A DNA stretch of 64,000 bases from Planctomycetota bacterium (GTDB taxonomy: Bacteria; Planctomycetota; UBA1135; GCA-002686595), in the NCBI GenBank assembly GCA_012960475.1, contig DUBE01000034.1:36100-100099 (forward strand), given 5' to 3'. Numbering within the stretch: position 1 is the first letter of the stretch; each line of letters opens with the position of its first letter. The notes beneath the pieces were generated by a model, which did no database searches, was not told where the DNA came from, and worked only from the letters and a program-made list of their open reading frames with translations. This document shows, in pieces, positions 19,115-26,556 of the stretch. The position numbers and the translations under genes were made by a program.

Positions 19115-19480
19115 CTACTTTTTGAAGATGAGCATTCTCAACGCAAGTGGGACCTGGACAGCCCCTGCGACTGCAGTGAGAAAGAAGGGCCAGAAGGCAA
19201 GATTGAGCTTGCTGGCGATTGTGAACTCGCCGCGTAGAGCGAAGGCAAATCCCCGTGACAGTCCACAGAGTGGGCAACCGGGGCACTTTTCGGTGACCAG
19301 GCCGGTCCAGGAGAGGTGTTCTCCGGCGGCAATCTGGGTGGGATCAAACCAGGCGGCGCAAATCAGAAGGCCTAGTGCGAGCAGTCCCATGACCAGACGG
19401 ACAACGGTTAGGTCCCGTGGTCCATCCCGGGCAATTGAGGGTCTCCGAGGAGATGCTGAAGTCTTGCTTCCTAGTGCCAT
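19115..19480 (-). CDS. DUF2752-family membrane protein
   Basis: A 121-residue protein from ATG 19480 (a GTG at 19510 is an alternative). It has two predicted membrane helices (about 28-45 and 92-115). Between them is the hallmark C-P-G-C-P-L-C-G-L-S-R-G, where DUF2752 proteins carry a CPxCGxTR motif, and the following FALRGEF. The cysteines could bind metal or heme, but the family function is unknown. It is followed 10 nt later by the small membrane protein gene. Confidence 0.8.
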   Translation of the reverse strand: MALGSKTSASPRRPSIARDGPRDLTVVRLVMGLLALGLLICAAWFDPTQIAAGEHLSWTGLVTEKCPGCPLCGLSRGFAFALRGEFTIASKLNLAFWPFFLTAVAGAVQVPLALRMLIFKK

Positions 19481-19751
19481 GGTGAGTTCTGAATGACTAG
19501 ACGAAAGCACCCTACCGGCTGGCCGACGGGGGGGGCGACTCCGAATCCGGCGGATGGACGCGGGGAGTTGCGCCTTTCTTGGTCATCAGGCCGGGGAGCA
19601 GCCCCAGAACGTGATCAATGTTCTTCGCTGAATACTCGTGGGGCAAGGAGCTCACCCCGATGGAGCACAGAGAGTGGCCTGGTCTCGGCTTGGGGAGTTT
19701 GGATTGGTGCCGCGCCTGGTGCTGGTACCGGCCAACCGGTTCTCCTTCGCT

Positions 19752-20537
19752 TCACCCAAAGGCCCGCCCCGCCACTCTCTTGGGCCCCGGGATGCCGCCG
19801 CCGAGTTCTCCCAGGAAGAGAAAGGTCCCTTCAATGCGTAGACCTGGGCGTGGGGTGGGGAGACCTTCTGCTTCCACCTGCCAGGGGCTGATAAGCAGAG
19901 CGAGGGGGCGCTCTGGCGCATCACACAAACAGACTTGCACGGTCTCGCCGCTGATTTGGTTCTTCAGGTTGCGGACTTCTTTGATGCGCAAGGAGAGATG
20001 TGCGCATCCGCCGGGATTGTCGAGGCCGCCGAGAGGTTCAATTCGTGCGCCGTTGGGGCGTTCGAGGAGAGTTCTTGGCGCGAGTTCCTGGTTCGGGCCG
20101 ATGTTCTCCAAGTCCACAGCGAAGCCGGCCACATGTAGGGCCAGGGTGTGGCCGGGGGGGAGGGGTTTCGGCAGCCGTGCGGCATCCGAAATCCAGACAC
20201 TCAGCAAGTATGTACCGTATTCATCCGCCGAGAGACCGGGTATTGGAGGTGCGGCCCAGCCATGCAGCAGGGCCTCGAAGCGCGAATCCTCTGGGGATGC
20301 GAGTTCTTGTGTCGAGATTCTGAGGAGTGTGTCCACCCGATAGTGTGGGAGCAGGGTCCAGCTTCCGTTGGCGTGCCGTTCGCCTCGTAACTCCAGCCCT
20401 TGACCCAGGCGCAGGCGTCGCTGGTTAGTGCTGTTCCCTCGCCAGGGGGTCGGCTCGCCCTGTTCTTCCAGCAGGTTCTGCAGGCTCAACGGGTCGCTCT
20501 TGGGCCCAAAGCCGATGCACTCGATCAGAAAATCCAT
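19752..20537 (-). CDS. Conserved-looking hypothetical protein
   Basis: A 261-residue soluble protein without signal or membrane segments. A short N-terminal FLIECIGFGPKSDPLSL is followed by mixed alpha/beta sequence with a central P-L-P-P-G-H-T-L-A-L-H-V-A-G-F strand and a C-terminal GTFLFLGELGGG. It is divergent from the aminopeptidase gene (66 nt between the starts). No known domain is recognised. The stop is UGA, and the frame remains open for 79 more codons, discussed separately. Confidence 0.65.
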   Translation of the reverse strand: MDFLIECIGFGPKSDPLSLQNLLEEQGEPTPWRGNSTNQRRLRLGQGLELRGERHANGSWTLLPHYRVDTLLRISTQELASPEDSRFEALLHGWAAPPIPGLSADEYGTYLLSVWISDAARLPKPLPPGHTLALHVAGFAVDLENIGPNQELAPRTLLERPNGARIEPLGGLDNPGGCAHLSLRIKEVRNLKNQISGETVQVCLCDAPERPLALLISPWQVEAEGLPTPRPGLRIEGTFLFLGELGGGIPGPKRVAGRAFG

Positions 20538-20602
20538 ACTTCATGGATGCTAACGAGGGACGGGGCCCACCGACGGCGTATGGCTTGGCTTAGCATGGGG
20601 TC

Positions 20603-23119
20603 ATGTCGACGCACGCATCCAGGGCCGCCGTACCCGGTCTTATTCTGGCGACGCTTCCTCTCTGTGTGCTTGCCCTTTGTGCTTGCAGGGTGCCCGTGTC
20701 CACAGCCCCAGCGGTTCAGCCGACAGTAGTGCTTCTTGAGGGGCGGCGTGCGGCAGCGCCCCTCGTACCCCTCAGGGGTGAGTGGGATGTGGAGCACTAT
20801 GGGCTGGAGTTGACGCTTCTGCCCGGGCAGCGGGCCATGGAAGGTGTTGCGCGTATTCGTGCGATCAGCCAGGCCTCGGGCAATCGCAGTTTGGTGCTCG
20901 ATCTGGCGGTACTTCAAGTGTCGGGGGTCAGTGATGCAGCGGGCCGCGAGCTGGATTGGCGTCATGGGGGAGACAAGTTGACCATTGACCTGGGCAGGGA
21001 CTTCTTTCCCGGCGAGGTTGCCGAAGTGGTGGTTGCCTATGGGGGCGTTCCCCAGCGGGGACTCTGGTACGCTCCGGACGATCCCGCCACACATTGTTTT
21101 ACCCAGGGCGAATGCGAAGACGCCCGGCGTTGGTTCCCTTGCGTGGACCATCCCTCCGAGAGGGCAACCAGTGAATTGATCGTTCACATGCCCGCGTCTT
21201 GGACTTCCATGGCGGGGGGTATGCTGCTCGAACGCAGGTTGGAGGGATCCATAGCCACCGAGCACTGGGCCCATCACATGCCCCACCCCGCTTACTTGGA
21301 AACCCTTGTGGCGGGCGAGCTGGTCAGCGTCTCCGACCGGGGCCCGGTGCCTGTGACCTATGTGGGTACGCCTGCCATGGCCAAGTACCTGAAACCCAGT
21401 CTGGGTTCCACAGGCCAGGTGCTTGAATTCCTGGCAGAACTCACATGTCGGCCCTACCCCTATTCCAAGTACGCAACCTGTGCGGTGGATGGTTTTCCTT
21501 TCGGTGGCATGGAGAACACCAGTGCGACTACGATCACCAGCGCGTCTCTCTGCGATGTGCGAGGGCGCATGGACGGCGGCGCGGAATCGCTGGTAGTGCA
21601 TGAAGCTGCGCACCAGTGGTTCGGGAATCTCTTGACCTGTGCGGACTGGTCGGAGATCTGGTTGAACGAGGGCTTTGCCACCTACTGCACTCTGCTTTGG
21701 TATGAGAAAACCCGTGGGCAGGGGGAATTCCTGCGTCACATCAGAGACATGCAGGTTGCGGCCATCGGGGCAGATGAGAGAACCCATCGGCCCATTGTGC
21801 ATGGTCTTTGCATCGACCCCCTGGATCTCTTCTTTACTGGCCATGTGTACCAGGGTGGCGCCAGTCGTTTGCATCACCTGCGCTTTGTCTTGGGGGACGA
21901 GGCTTTTTTTGCGGGATTGCGGGCCTATGTGGGGGGCCATGAGAATTCGGGCGTGACCTCCATCGATTTGCAGCGCAGTCTTGAAGCTGCTTCGGGTTTG
22001 GACTTGACCCAGCACTTTGAACAGTGGTTGCTCTCCCCCGGATTGCCCAAGTTCAGCCTGAGTTGGTCGCGGCGTTCGGAAGAGGGGCCGACCCGGGTGA
22101 CCATCGAGCAAATCCATAGCCTGCGTCCGGGTACTCCCACGGTTTTTGTGACCCCGGCTGAGATCGAGTGGCGTACAAGCACCGGGATCCAACGCAAGCG
22201 CGTGATGCTCAACCAGCGCAAGCAGACGCTTGAACTTGCCACCAATGGGGAGCTGCTCTGGGTGCGGTTTGATCCTCTGCATTGGATTCCTGGGGAACGC
22301 ATCGAGGCCCATGAGTTGGCGACCCAGATCATGCTGGTATATGAGGCTCCGGACTCCATGGGTCGAATGGAGGCCCTGGCCTCACTTGGAGAACAGTGGC
22401 CAGGATTGCCCGAAGGTGCCCGAAGGCAAGCTCTCTCCGCTGCGGCTCGGCGCCTGGCGGCGGACCCCGTGGAGGCCGTGCGCGTGGAAGCGGCGCGTTT
22501 TCTGGGACAGACTCAGAGTGCTGGAGCGCGGGATCTCCTCAGCGCCTTGGCAGTGGACGATGACTCTGTTCTCTTGCGCCGGGCCGTGTTGCAGGCCTTG
22601 GTGAATTTCACCCCTTCCACCAGCTTGTTTGAGCTGGCCCAAGCTGCTTTTGTTTCTGCGCCCTCATGGGATTGCGCGGGCGCGGCAGTCATGTTGGGGG
22701 TCAAAGCTGATCCCGTACGGGGTCTGCGTTGGGTCGAAGAGTTGATCAAGGCCCCAGGGGTGATGCAGGTGGATGATTCTGCGGGGCGCCTGGCAGTGCA
22801 TGTGGTTGCTGCTCTGGAAACTCTTGGTTCGAAGCAAGCTCTGCCGATCGTGCGTTCCTGGGCTCTGGCTCCGTTGGCCCCTGCTGGCCCCCGGGCCGCT
22901 GCGATTGCTTTGCTCGGGGACTGGGGCCGCGAGGCTCCGGGCTTGGTGGAGGATTTGGTGGGCCTCTTGGGGCACTCCGATCCGCGCTTGTCGCGGGCGG
23001 CGGTAATTGCTCTGCGGCGCATTGGCAACCAGCAGGCCCGGGATGCTCTGAGGGAGTTCTATCCCCATTCGGCGGCACCTGTCGAGCGACGAGCAATCGA
23101 GGCACTTTTTCCCCTGTGA
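20603..23119 (+). CDS. M1-family aminopeptidase lipoprotein with HEAT-like C-terminus
   Basis: An 838-residue zinc peptidase anchored at the envelope: the signal peptide ends in lipobox L-C-A-C (Cys28). The N-terminal beta domain is followed by G-G-M-E-N-T-S, the M1 exopeptidase motif with Gly for the usual Ala of GAMEN. The zinc site H333-E-A-A-H337 with E356 (WLNEGFATY) is intact, spaced HExxH-x18-E as in M1 enzymes. From about residue 575 the protein is made of helical HEAT-like repeats (ARDLLSALAVDDDSVLLRRAVL, LSRAAVIALRRIGNQQARDAL). It probably trims peptides outside the cytoplasm. Confidence 0.93.
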   Translation: MSTHASRAAVPGLILATLPLCVLALCACRVPVSTAPAVQPTVVLLEGRRAAAPLVPLRGEWDVEHYGLELTLLPGQRAMEGVARIRAISQASGNRSLVLDLAVLQVSGVSDAAGRELDWRHGGDKLTIDLGRDFFPGEVAEVVVAYGGVPQRGLWYAPDDPATHCFTQGECEDARRWFPCVDHPSERATSELIVHMPASWTSMAGGMLLERRLEGSIATEHWAHHMPHPAYLETLVAGELVSVSDRGPVPVTYVGTPAMAKYLKPSLGSTGQVLEFLAELTCRPYPYSKYATCAVDGFPFGGMENTSATTITSASLCDVRGRMDGGAESLVVHEAAHQWFGNLLTCADWSEIWLNEGFATYCTLLWYEKTRGQGEFLRHIRDMQVAAIGADERTHRPIVHGLCIDPLDLFFTGHVYQGGASRLHHLRFVLGDEAFFAGLRAYVGGHENSGVTSIDLQRSLEAASGLDLTQHFEQWLLSPGLPKFSLSWSRRSEEGPTRVTIEQIHSLRPGTPTVFVTPAEIEWRTSTGIQRKRVMLNQRKQTLELATNGELLWVRFDPLHWIPGERIEAHELATQIMLVYEAPDSMGRMEALASLGEQWPGLPEGARRQALSAAARRLAADPVEAVRVEAARFLGQTQSAGARDLLSALAVDDDSVLLRRAVLQALVNFTPSTSLFELAQAAFVSAPSWDCAGAAVMLGVKADPVRGLRWVEELIKAPGVMQVDDSAGRLAVHVVAALETLGSKQALPIVRSWALAPLAPAGPRAAAIALLGDWGREAPGLVEDLVGLLGHSDPRLSRAAVIALRRIGNQQARDALREFYPHSAAPVERRAIEALFPL

Positions 23120-23631
23120 TGAAATCGGACTCCGGATCCACAAGCCCCGTTTCTTCTAAAGGAGCGGTTCTCGGGGCGAACCTGGACAGCCAGGCCCGCC
23201 AGGCCCTCTGTCGGGAGTTGAGGTTGGCGTTGTTGTCGGAATTCGGTGCTCGGGCAATTTGCGATCACCTGGGGAGGTTGGTTGAAGACAGTGCTCTTGG
23301 TGATTCTCTTGAGCGAGTCAATCGCGAAGGCAGCGAGGTCGTGCAGGAGGTCCAGAGCATGCTACGCAGCCTGGGCGCAAGACCGCGCATGACGAGTTTT
23401 CGTCGCCGTGTCCTCGCCCGCGCACTGGCCATGGTTGCCCGCATGAGCGGTCCGCGACTCGTAGTGCGAATCGCTCAGCAGGCCTGTGAAACAGTGGCCC
23501 GTTGGTATTTGCAATACGCTTTCTTTCTGGCACAGCATGGAGAAGTGGAACTGGCTCGCCGTTGTGAGGGTTTGGCGGAGATCAAACAGCGCCATGCCAA
23601 TTCTCTGGGGGCTTGGACCAAACATGGATAA
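23119..23631 (+). CDS. Helical protein of unknown function
   Basis: A 170-residue protein, almost entirely helical. The ATG overlaps the aminopeptidase stop (TGATG), so it is translationally coupled. The sequence has Arg/Leu-rich amphipathic helices (ARALAMVARMSGPRLVVRI, LQYAFFLAQHGEVELARRCEGLAEIKQRH). The pattern could fit a ferritin-like four-helix bundle, but I do not see a complete set of metal ligands. It lies directly upstream of the AhpD-like selenoprotein gene. Confidence 0.7.
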   Translation: MKSDSGSTSPVSSKGAVLGANLDSQARQALCRELRLALLSEFGARAICDHLGRLVEDSALGDSLERVNREGSEVVQEVQSMLRSLGARPRMTSFRRRVLARALAMVARMSGPRLVVRIAQQACETVARWYLQYAFFLAQHGEVELARRCEGLAEIKQRHANSLGAWTKHG

Positions 23632-23665
23632 GCCCATTCCCCCTGATTTGGCGTAGGCTAGGTTC

Positions 23666-24241
23666 ATGCCTTGGATCAAGACCATTGCCCCGGACGAAGC
23701 CAGCGGGCGCTTAGCAAAGACATATTCAGCTTCAATCGAACGCGTGGGCAAGGTGTTTGGGATCGTGCGTTCCATGAGCCTCGACCCGCGTGTACTGGAC
23801 TCGTCTATGGGGCTCTACCGCAACATCGTCAAGGAAGGGAACGCTCTCTCTCGACGCCAGCGCGAGATGCTGGCCACGGTAGTCAGCAAAGCCAACGATT
23901 GTCATTACTGAATGCTCTCCCATGCGGACGATCTCCGGGTTGAGATCGAAAATGAGGGGGGCGACCCCAAGACCGCCGAGCGGGTGCTGGAAGAGTGGCG
24001 CGGGGCGAATCTTGACGCGGTGGACACCGCCCTCTGCATCTATGCAGAAAAACTGACCCATTCTCCAGCTGCTATGACCGCCGCAGATATACAGGGCCTG
24101 CGGGATCAGGGCTTGTCTGACGAGGCCGTTCACAGTGCGATCCAAACCATCTCTTATTTCAATTACATCAACCGAGTTGCAGACGCGGTGCATGTGGAGT
24201 TGGAGCCCGAGATGCCGCCCTATGAGGACGGGGGGCGCTGA
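23666..24241 (+). CDS. AhpD-like (carboxymuconolactone decarboxylase family) selenoprotein
   Basis: Read through the UGA at 23909-23911 as selenocysteine, this is one 191-residue protein of the AhpD-like peroxidase-related family. Residues around the site read E67-x11-C79-H-Y-U82-M-L-S-H86. This is exactly the E-x11-C-x2-C-x3-H proton-relay and redox pattern known from AhpD, with Sec in place of the second Cys. Sequence on both sides of the UGA is family-like: GKVFGIVRSMSLDP and YRNIVKEGNALSRRQRE before it, then DLRVEIENEGGDPKTAERVLEEW and SYFNYINRVADAVHVELEPE after it. A candidate SECIS hairpin follows at 23929. Likely role: thiol/selenol-based peroxide reduction. Sec-containing AhpD-like proteins are a known bacterial family. 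Confidence 0.93.
23929..23948 (+). promoter_or_regulatory. Candidate bacterial SECIS element
   Basis: A perfect 7-bp stem CGATCTC/GAGATCG encloses the 6-nt loop CGGGTT (23936-23941). The loop starts 24 nt after the UGA, its second base is G, and its first five bases equal the loop of the hairpin at 135-154. It fits the bacterial requirement for a SECIS inside the coding region just after the Sec codon. Confidence 0.85.
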
Positions 24242-24600
24242 GCCGAGATTCTTGAATTGAGGCGCGCGGCCTGCGCGCTGGCAACAGGCTTTGGCAGCAG
24301 CACGTCCTTGCTGTGCGACAAGGACCCGGTTGGGATTTGGCAGACCTGGACCAGGCTACGGATTGGGGGCTAATCGTGCTGCGCAAGGATGATCCTGGAG
24401 CGGGGCCAGCTGATCGGCGTTCGGCGGGGAAAGATTGTCTATGCAATGTGTTGATCCCCTTTGGTGTTGGGCGGGCCCCGTTAGTCTGGACTTGCGTAAG
24501 ATCTCCGCAGGGTGGATATTCGGATCTGATTCTGCGAGACCCGAAAGGGTATCTTCTGGGATCGGTACTTTCTGCGGGATGCGGATTGTTCCCTCATGCC
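24242..24600. other. Intergenic region, 359 bp, with two hairpins
   Basis: It lies downstream of the AhpD-like gene. A GC-rich hairpin at 24262-24278 (GCGCGC, loop GGCCT, GCGCGC) could end transcription but lacks a U-run. A second perfect hairpin at 24304-24325 pairs GTCCTTG with CAAGGAC. The frame of the following exporter gene is open back to 24313, but that part does not resemble exporter sequence and I treat it as non-coding. Confidence 0.5.
24262..24278 (+). terminator. Hairpin, possible terminator without U-run
   Basis: Six G-C pairs (GCGCGC/GCGCGC) around the loop GGCCT, 20 nt after the stop of the AhpD-like gene. No poly-T follows, so this is only a weak terminator candidate. Confidence 0.35.
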
Positions 24601-26556
24601 TTGAGCCCCTCAGCAAACAGCAAACCGCTTGGCCTTTATGGGCTGACCCGTGGCTACCGCGGCCCGTACCTGGCTTCGGTGGGGGCTATGGCTGTAGGGA
24701 TTGGGTTGCTTTTTGTCGTTCCCGTTGTGATTCGCAGCATGATCGACGGGTTTGTTCCTCTGGAGGGCGAGGATGGGGGGCGGTATTCCTTCGTCACTCC
24801 CGAGTGGGTGCGCTCGGTGGCCGATGCCCTTGGTGTTGGTACGGGGGTGGTGGCGAGCTTGATGGTTGCCGGAGCGCTGATCATTGTGGTGACGGCCATG
24901 GCGGGGTTGTTTCAGTATCTCAAGGGCCACTTGGCGGCACGGGCTTCGGAGGCCATTGTGCGCAGTATGCGCAACACCCTGCACTCCCATCTAGCCGCTC
25001 TGCCCGCCACCTACTTCGATACGGCCGAGACCGGGGATCTGGTCCAGCGTTGCACAAGCGATGTGGAGACCGTGAGGGTGTTTCTGGCGGCTCAGGTTGT
25101 GGAGATCGGCCGCTCTATTCTGCTTGTGGTCTGCGTGACTCCGGTGCTGTTCGCATTGTCCGCTCCCCTGGCTTGGGTGACTCTGGCTCTCTTGCCCTTA
25201 CTGGTGATCTACTCGGCGTTTTTCTTTGGCAGATTGACCCAGTATTTCAAGGAGGTTGACGAAGCGGAGGCGCGCCTGACCACGGTCTTGCAGGAGAACT
25301 TGACGGGGATTCGGGTGGTGCGGTCTTTTGGACGGCGTGAGTTCGAGGAGCAGAAGTTCAACGCGGCAAACCACGAGCACCGGGACAAGACCAATTTGCT
25401 AATGCAGCTCTTGGCCCGCTTTTGGGGTTTTTCTGATCTGGTGTGCATGAGCCAGGGGGGACTTGTGCTGTTCTTTGGCGCCTGGTGGACCCTGCGGGGA
25501 GAAATCACCCTGGGCACCATGGTTGCCTTCACCATGTATTCGGCGTATGTGATTTGGCCAGTGCGTCAGATGGGTCGCACCCTAGTTGATGCTGGTAAGG
25601 CGAGGGTTTCCCTGCGACGGTTGGGGGAGGTGTTGGCCGTGCATCATGAGGATGCCACCGATAGGGTCCTTGAGAATGCACCTTCGAAATTGTCGGGGTC
25701 GATTCGCATAAAGGATTTGAGCTTCTCATACGGACGCGAAAATAAAATGGAACGGGGTGGTTCAAGGGAAGGGGACGATCAACAGGAAGCTCGTCAAGTC
25801 CTGCAGTCGGTCAGTTTTGAGCTGCAGGCGGGTCAGACCCTGGCGCTCTTGGGTCCGCCTGGTTCGGGCAAGAGCACCCTGATCCGGTTGCTGTTGCGCT
25901 TGTATGACTACGATGGAGATGGCGGCTCGGGTTCTATTGAATTGGATGGGCACCAGCTTTCGGGGCTGTCCCGGGACTTCATTCGCAAGCAGATCGCTGT
26001 TGTGATGCAGGACCCGTTTCTCTACGCACGAACTATCGATGAGAACCTGCTCTTCGGTCGCCCCACCGCGAGCAGCGAGGACATTCAGGCCGCTACGAGT
26101 GCTGCGGCGATTCATGATTCCATCGAGGGTTTCAGTGAGGGCTATGGGACTATGCTTGGCGAGCGGGGTGTGACTCTCTCAGGCGGGCAAAAGCAACGCT
26201 TGGCGATTGCCCGGGTGCTGCTCAAGCAAGCTCCGATCTTGATTCTCGATGATGCCCTTTCAGCGGTGGACCATGAGACTGAGGGCTTGATCATGAGAGC
26301 TCTTCGGCAACGGCATGGCCAGCACACTACGATCATCATTGCCCACCGCTTGTCTTGCGTGACTCAGGCAGATCTGATTCTGGTCTTCGATCAGGGCCGC
26401 GTAGTGGAGCGGGGAGCGCATGAGGAATTGCTGGCTCAGGGAGGCGCGTATTCGCGTTTGTGGAAGATCCAGAGTGCATTTACACGTCAGATCGATTCCC
26501 ATGGCAATGGGCCGGACCTGGCTGGTGAATCCAAGACCAATGAGGTTCGTCCATGA
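24601..26556 (+). CDS. ABC exporter subunit A (TMD-NBD half transporter)
   Basis: Half-size exporter: about six membrane helices (residues 10-320) then a nucleotide-binding domain. Walker A is L-G-P-P-G-S-G-K-S-T and the signature is canonical LSGGQKQR. Walker B reads ILILDD, with Asp where the catalytic Glu normally sits, and the H-loop IIAHRLS is present. The next gene overlaps by 4 nt and encodes the partner. The start is uncertain: I propose TTG 24601, just before SPSANSKPLGLYGL, because the upstream frame looks non-coding. Substrate unknown (multidrug, lipid or peptide are possible). Confidence 0.88.
   Translation: MSPSANSKPLGLYGLTRGYRGPYLASVGAMAVGIGLLFVVPVVIRSMIDGFVPLEGEDGGRYSFVTPEWVRSVADALGVGTGVVASLMVAGALIIVVTAMAGLFQYLKGHLAARASEAIVRSMRNTLHSHLAALPATYFDTAETGDLVQRCTSDVETVRVFLAAQVVEIGRSILLVVCVTPVLFALSAPLAWVTLALLPLLVIYSAFFFGRLTQYFKEVDEAEARLTTVLQENLTGIRVVRSFGRREFEEQKFNAANHEHRDKTNLLMQLLARFWGFSDLVCMSQGGLVLFFGAWWTLRGEITLGTMVAFTMYSAYVIWPVRQMGRTLVDAGKARVSLRRLGEVLAVHHEDATDRVLENAPSKLSGSIRIKDLSFSYGRENKMERGGSREGDDQQEARQVLQSVSFELQAGQTLALLGPPGSGKSTLIRLLLRLYDYDGDGGSGSIELDGHQLSGLSRDFIRKQIAVVMQDPFLYARTIDENLLFGRPTASSEDIQAATSAAAIHDSIEGFSEGYGTMLGERGVTLSGGQKQRLAIARVLLKQAPILILDDALSAVDHETEGLIMRALRQRHGQHTTIIIAHRLSCVTQADLILVFDQGRVVERGAHEELLAQGGAYSRLWKIQSAFTRQIDSHGNGPDLAGESKTNEVRP

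Noticed and set aside
19512..19751. Open frame continuing 79 codons past the UGA stop of the gene at 19752
   Set aside because: There is no redox motif at the UGA. The nearest hairpin (loop TTGG, no G in the first two positions) does not match the SECIS loop seen elsewhere, and the stretch is low-complexity at its end. A faint likeness of part of it to the C-terminus of cysteine desulfurases is too weak to report as a gene.
20525..22312. 595-codon reading frame antisense to the aminopeptidase
   Set aside because: The plus-strand gene has clear M1 motifs and a lipobox. The antisense translation has no signal or domain and mirrors GC-rich third-codon bias.
23666..24241. Interpretation as a nonsense-mutated pseudogene or two separate genes
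   Set aside because: Both flanks are conserved-looking and in the same frame, the UGA sits exactly at the redox Cys, and a SECIS-like hairpin follows. Decay would not pick this codon.
24313..24600. N-terminal extension of the ABC exporter subunit
   Set aside because: The translated 96 residues look random, include no export-related sequence, and overlap hairpins downstream of the preceding gene.
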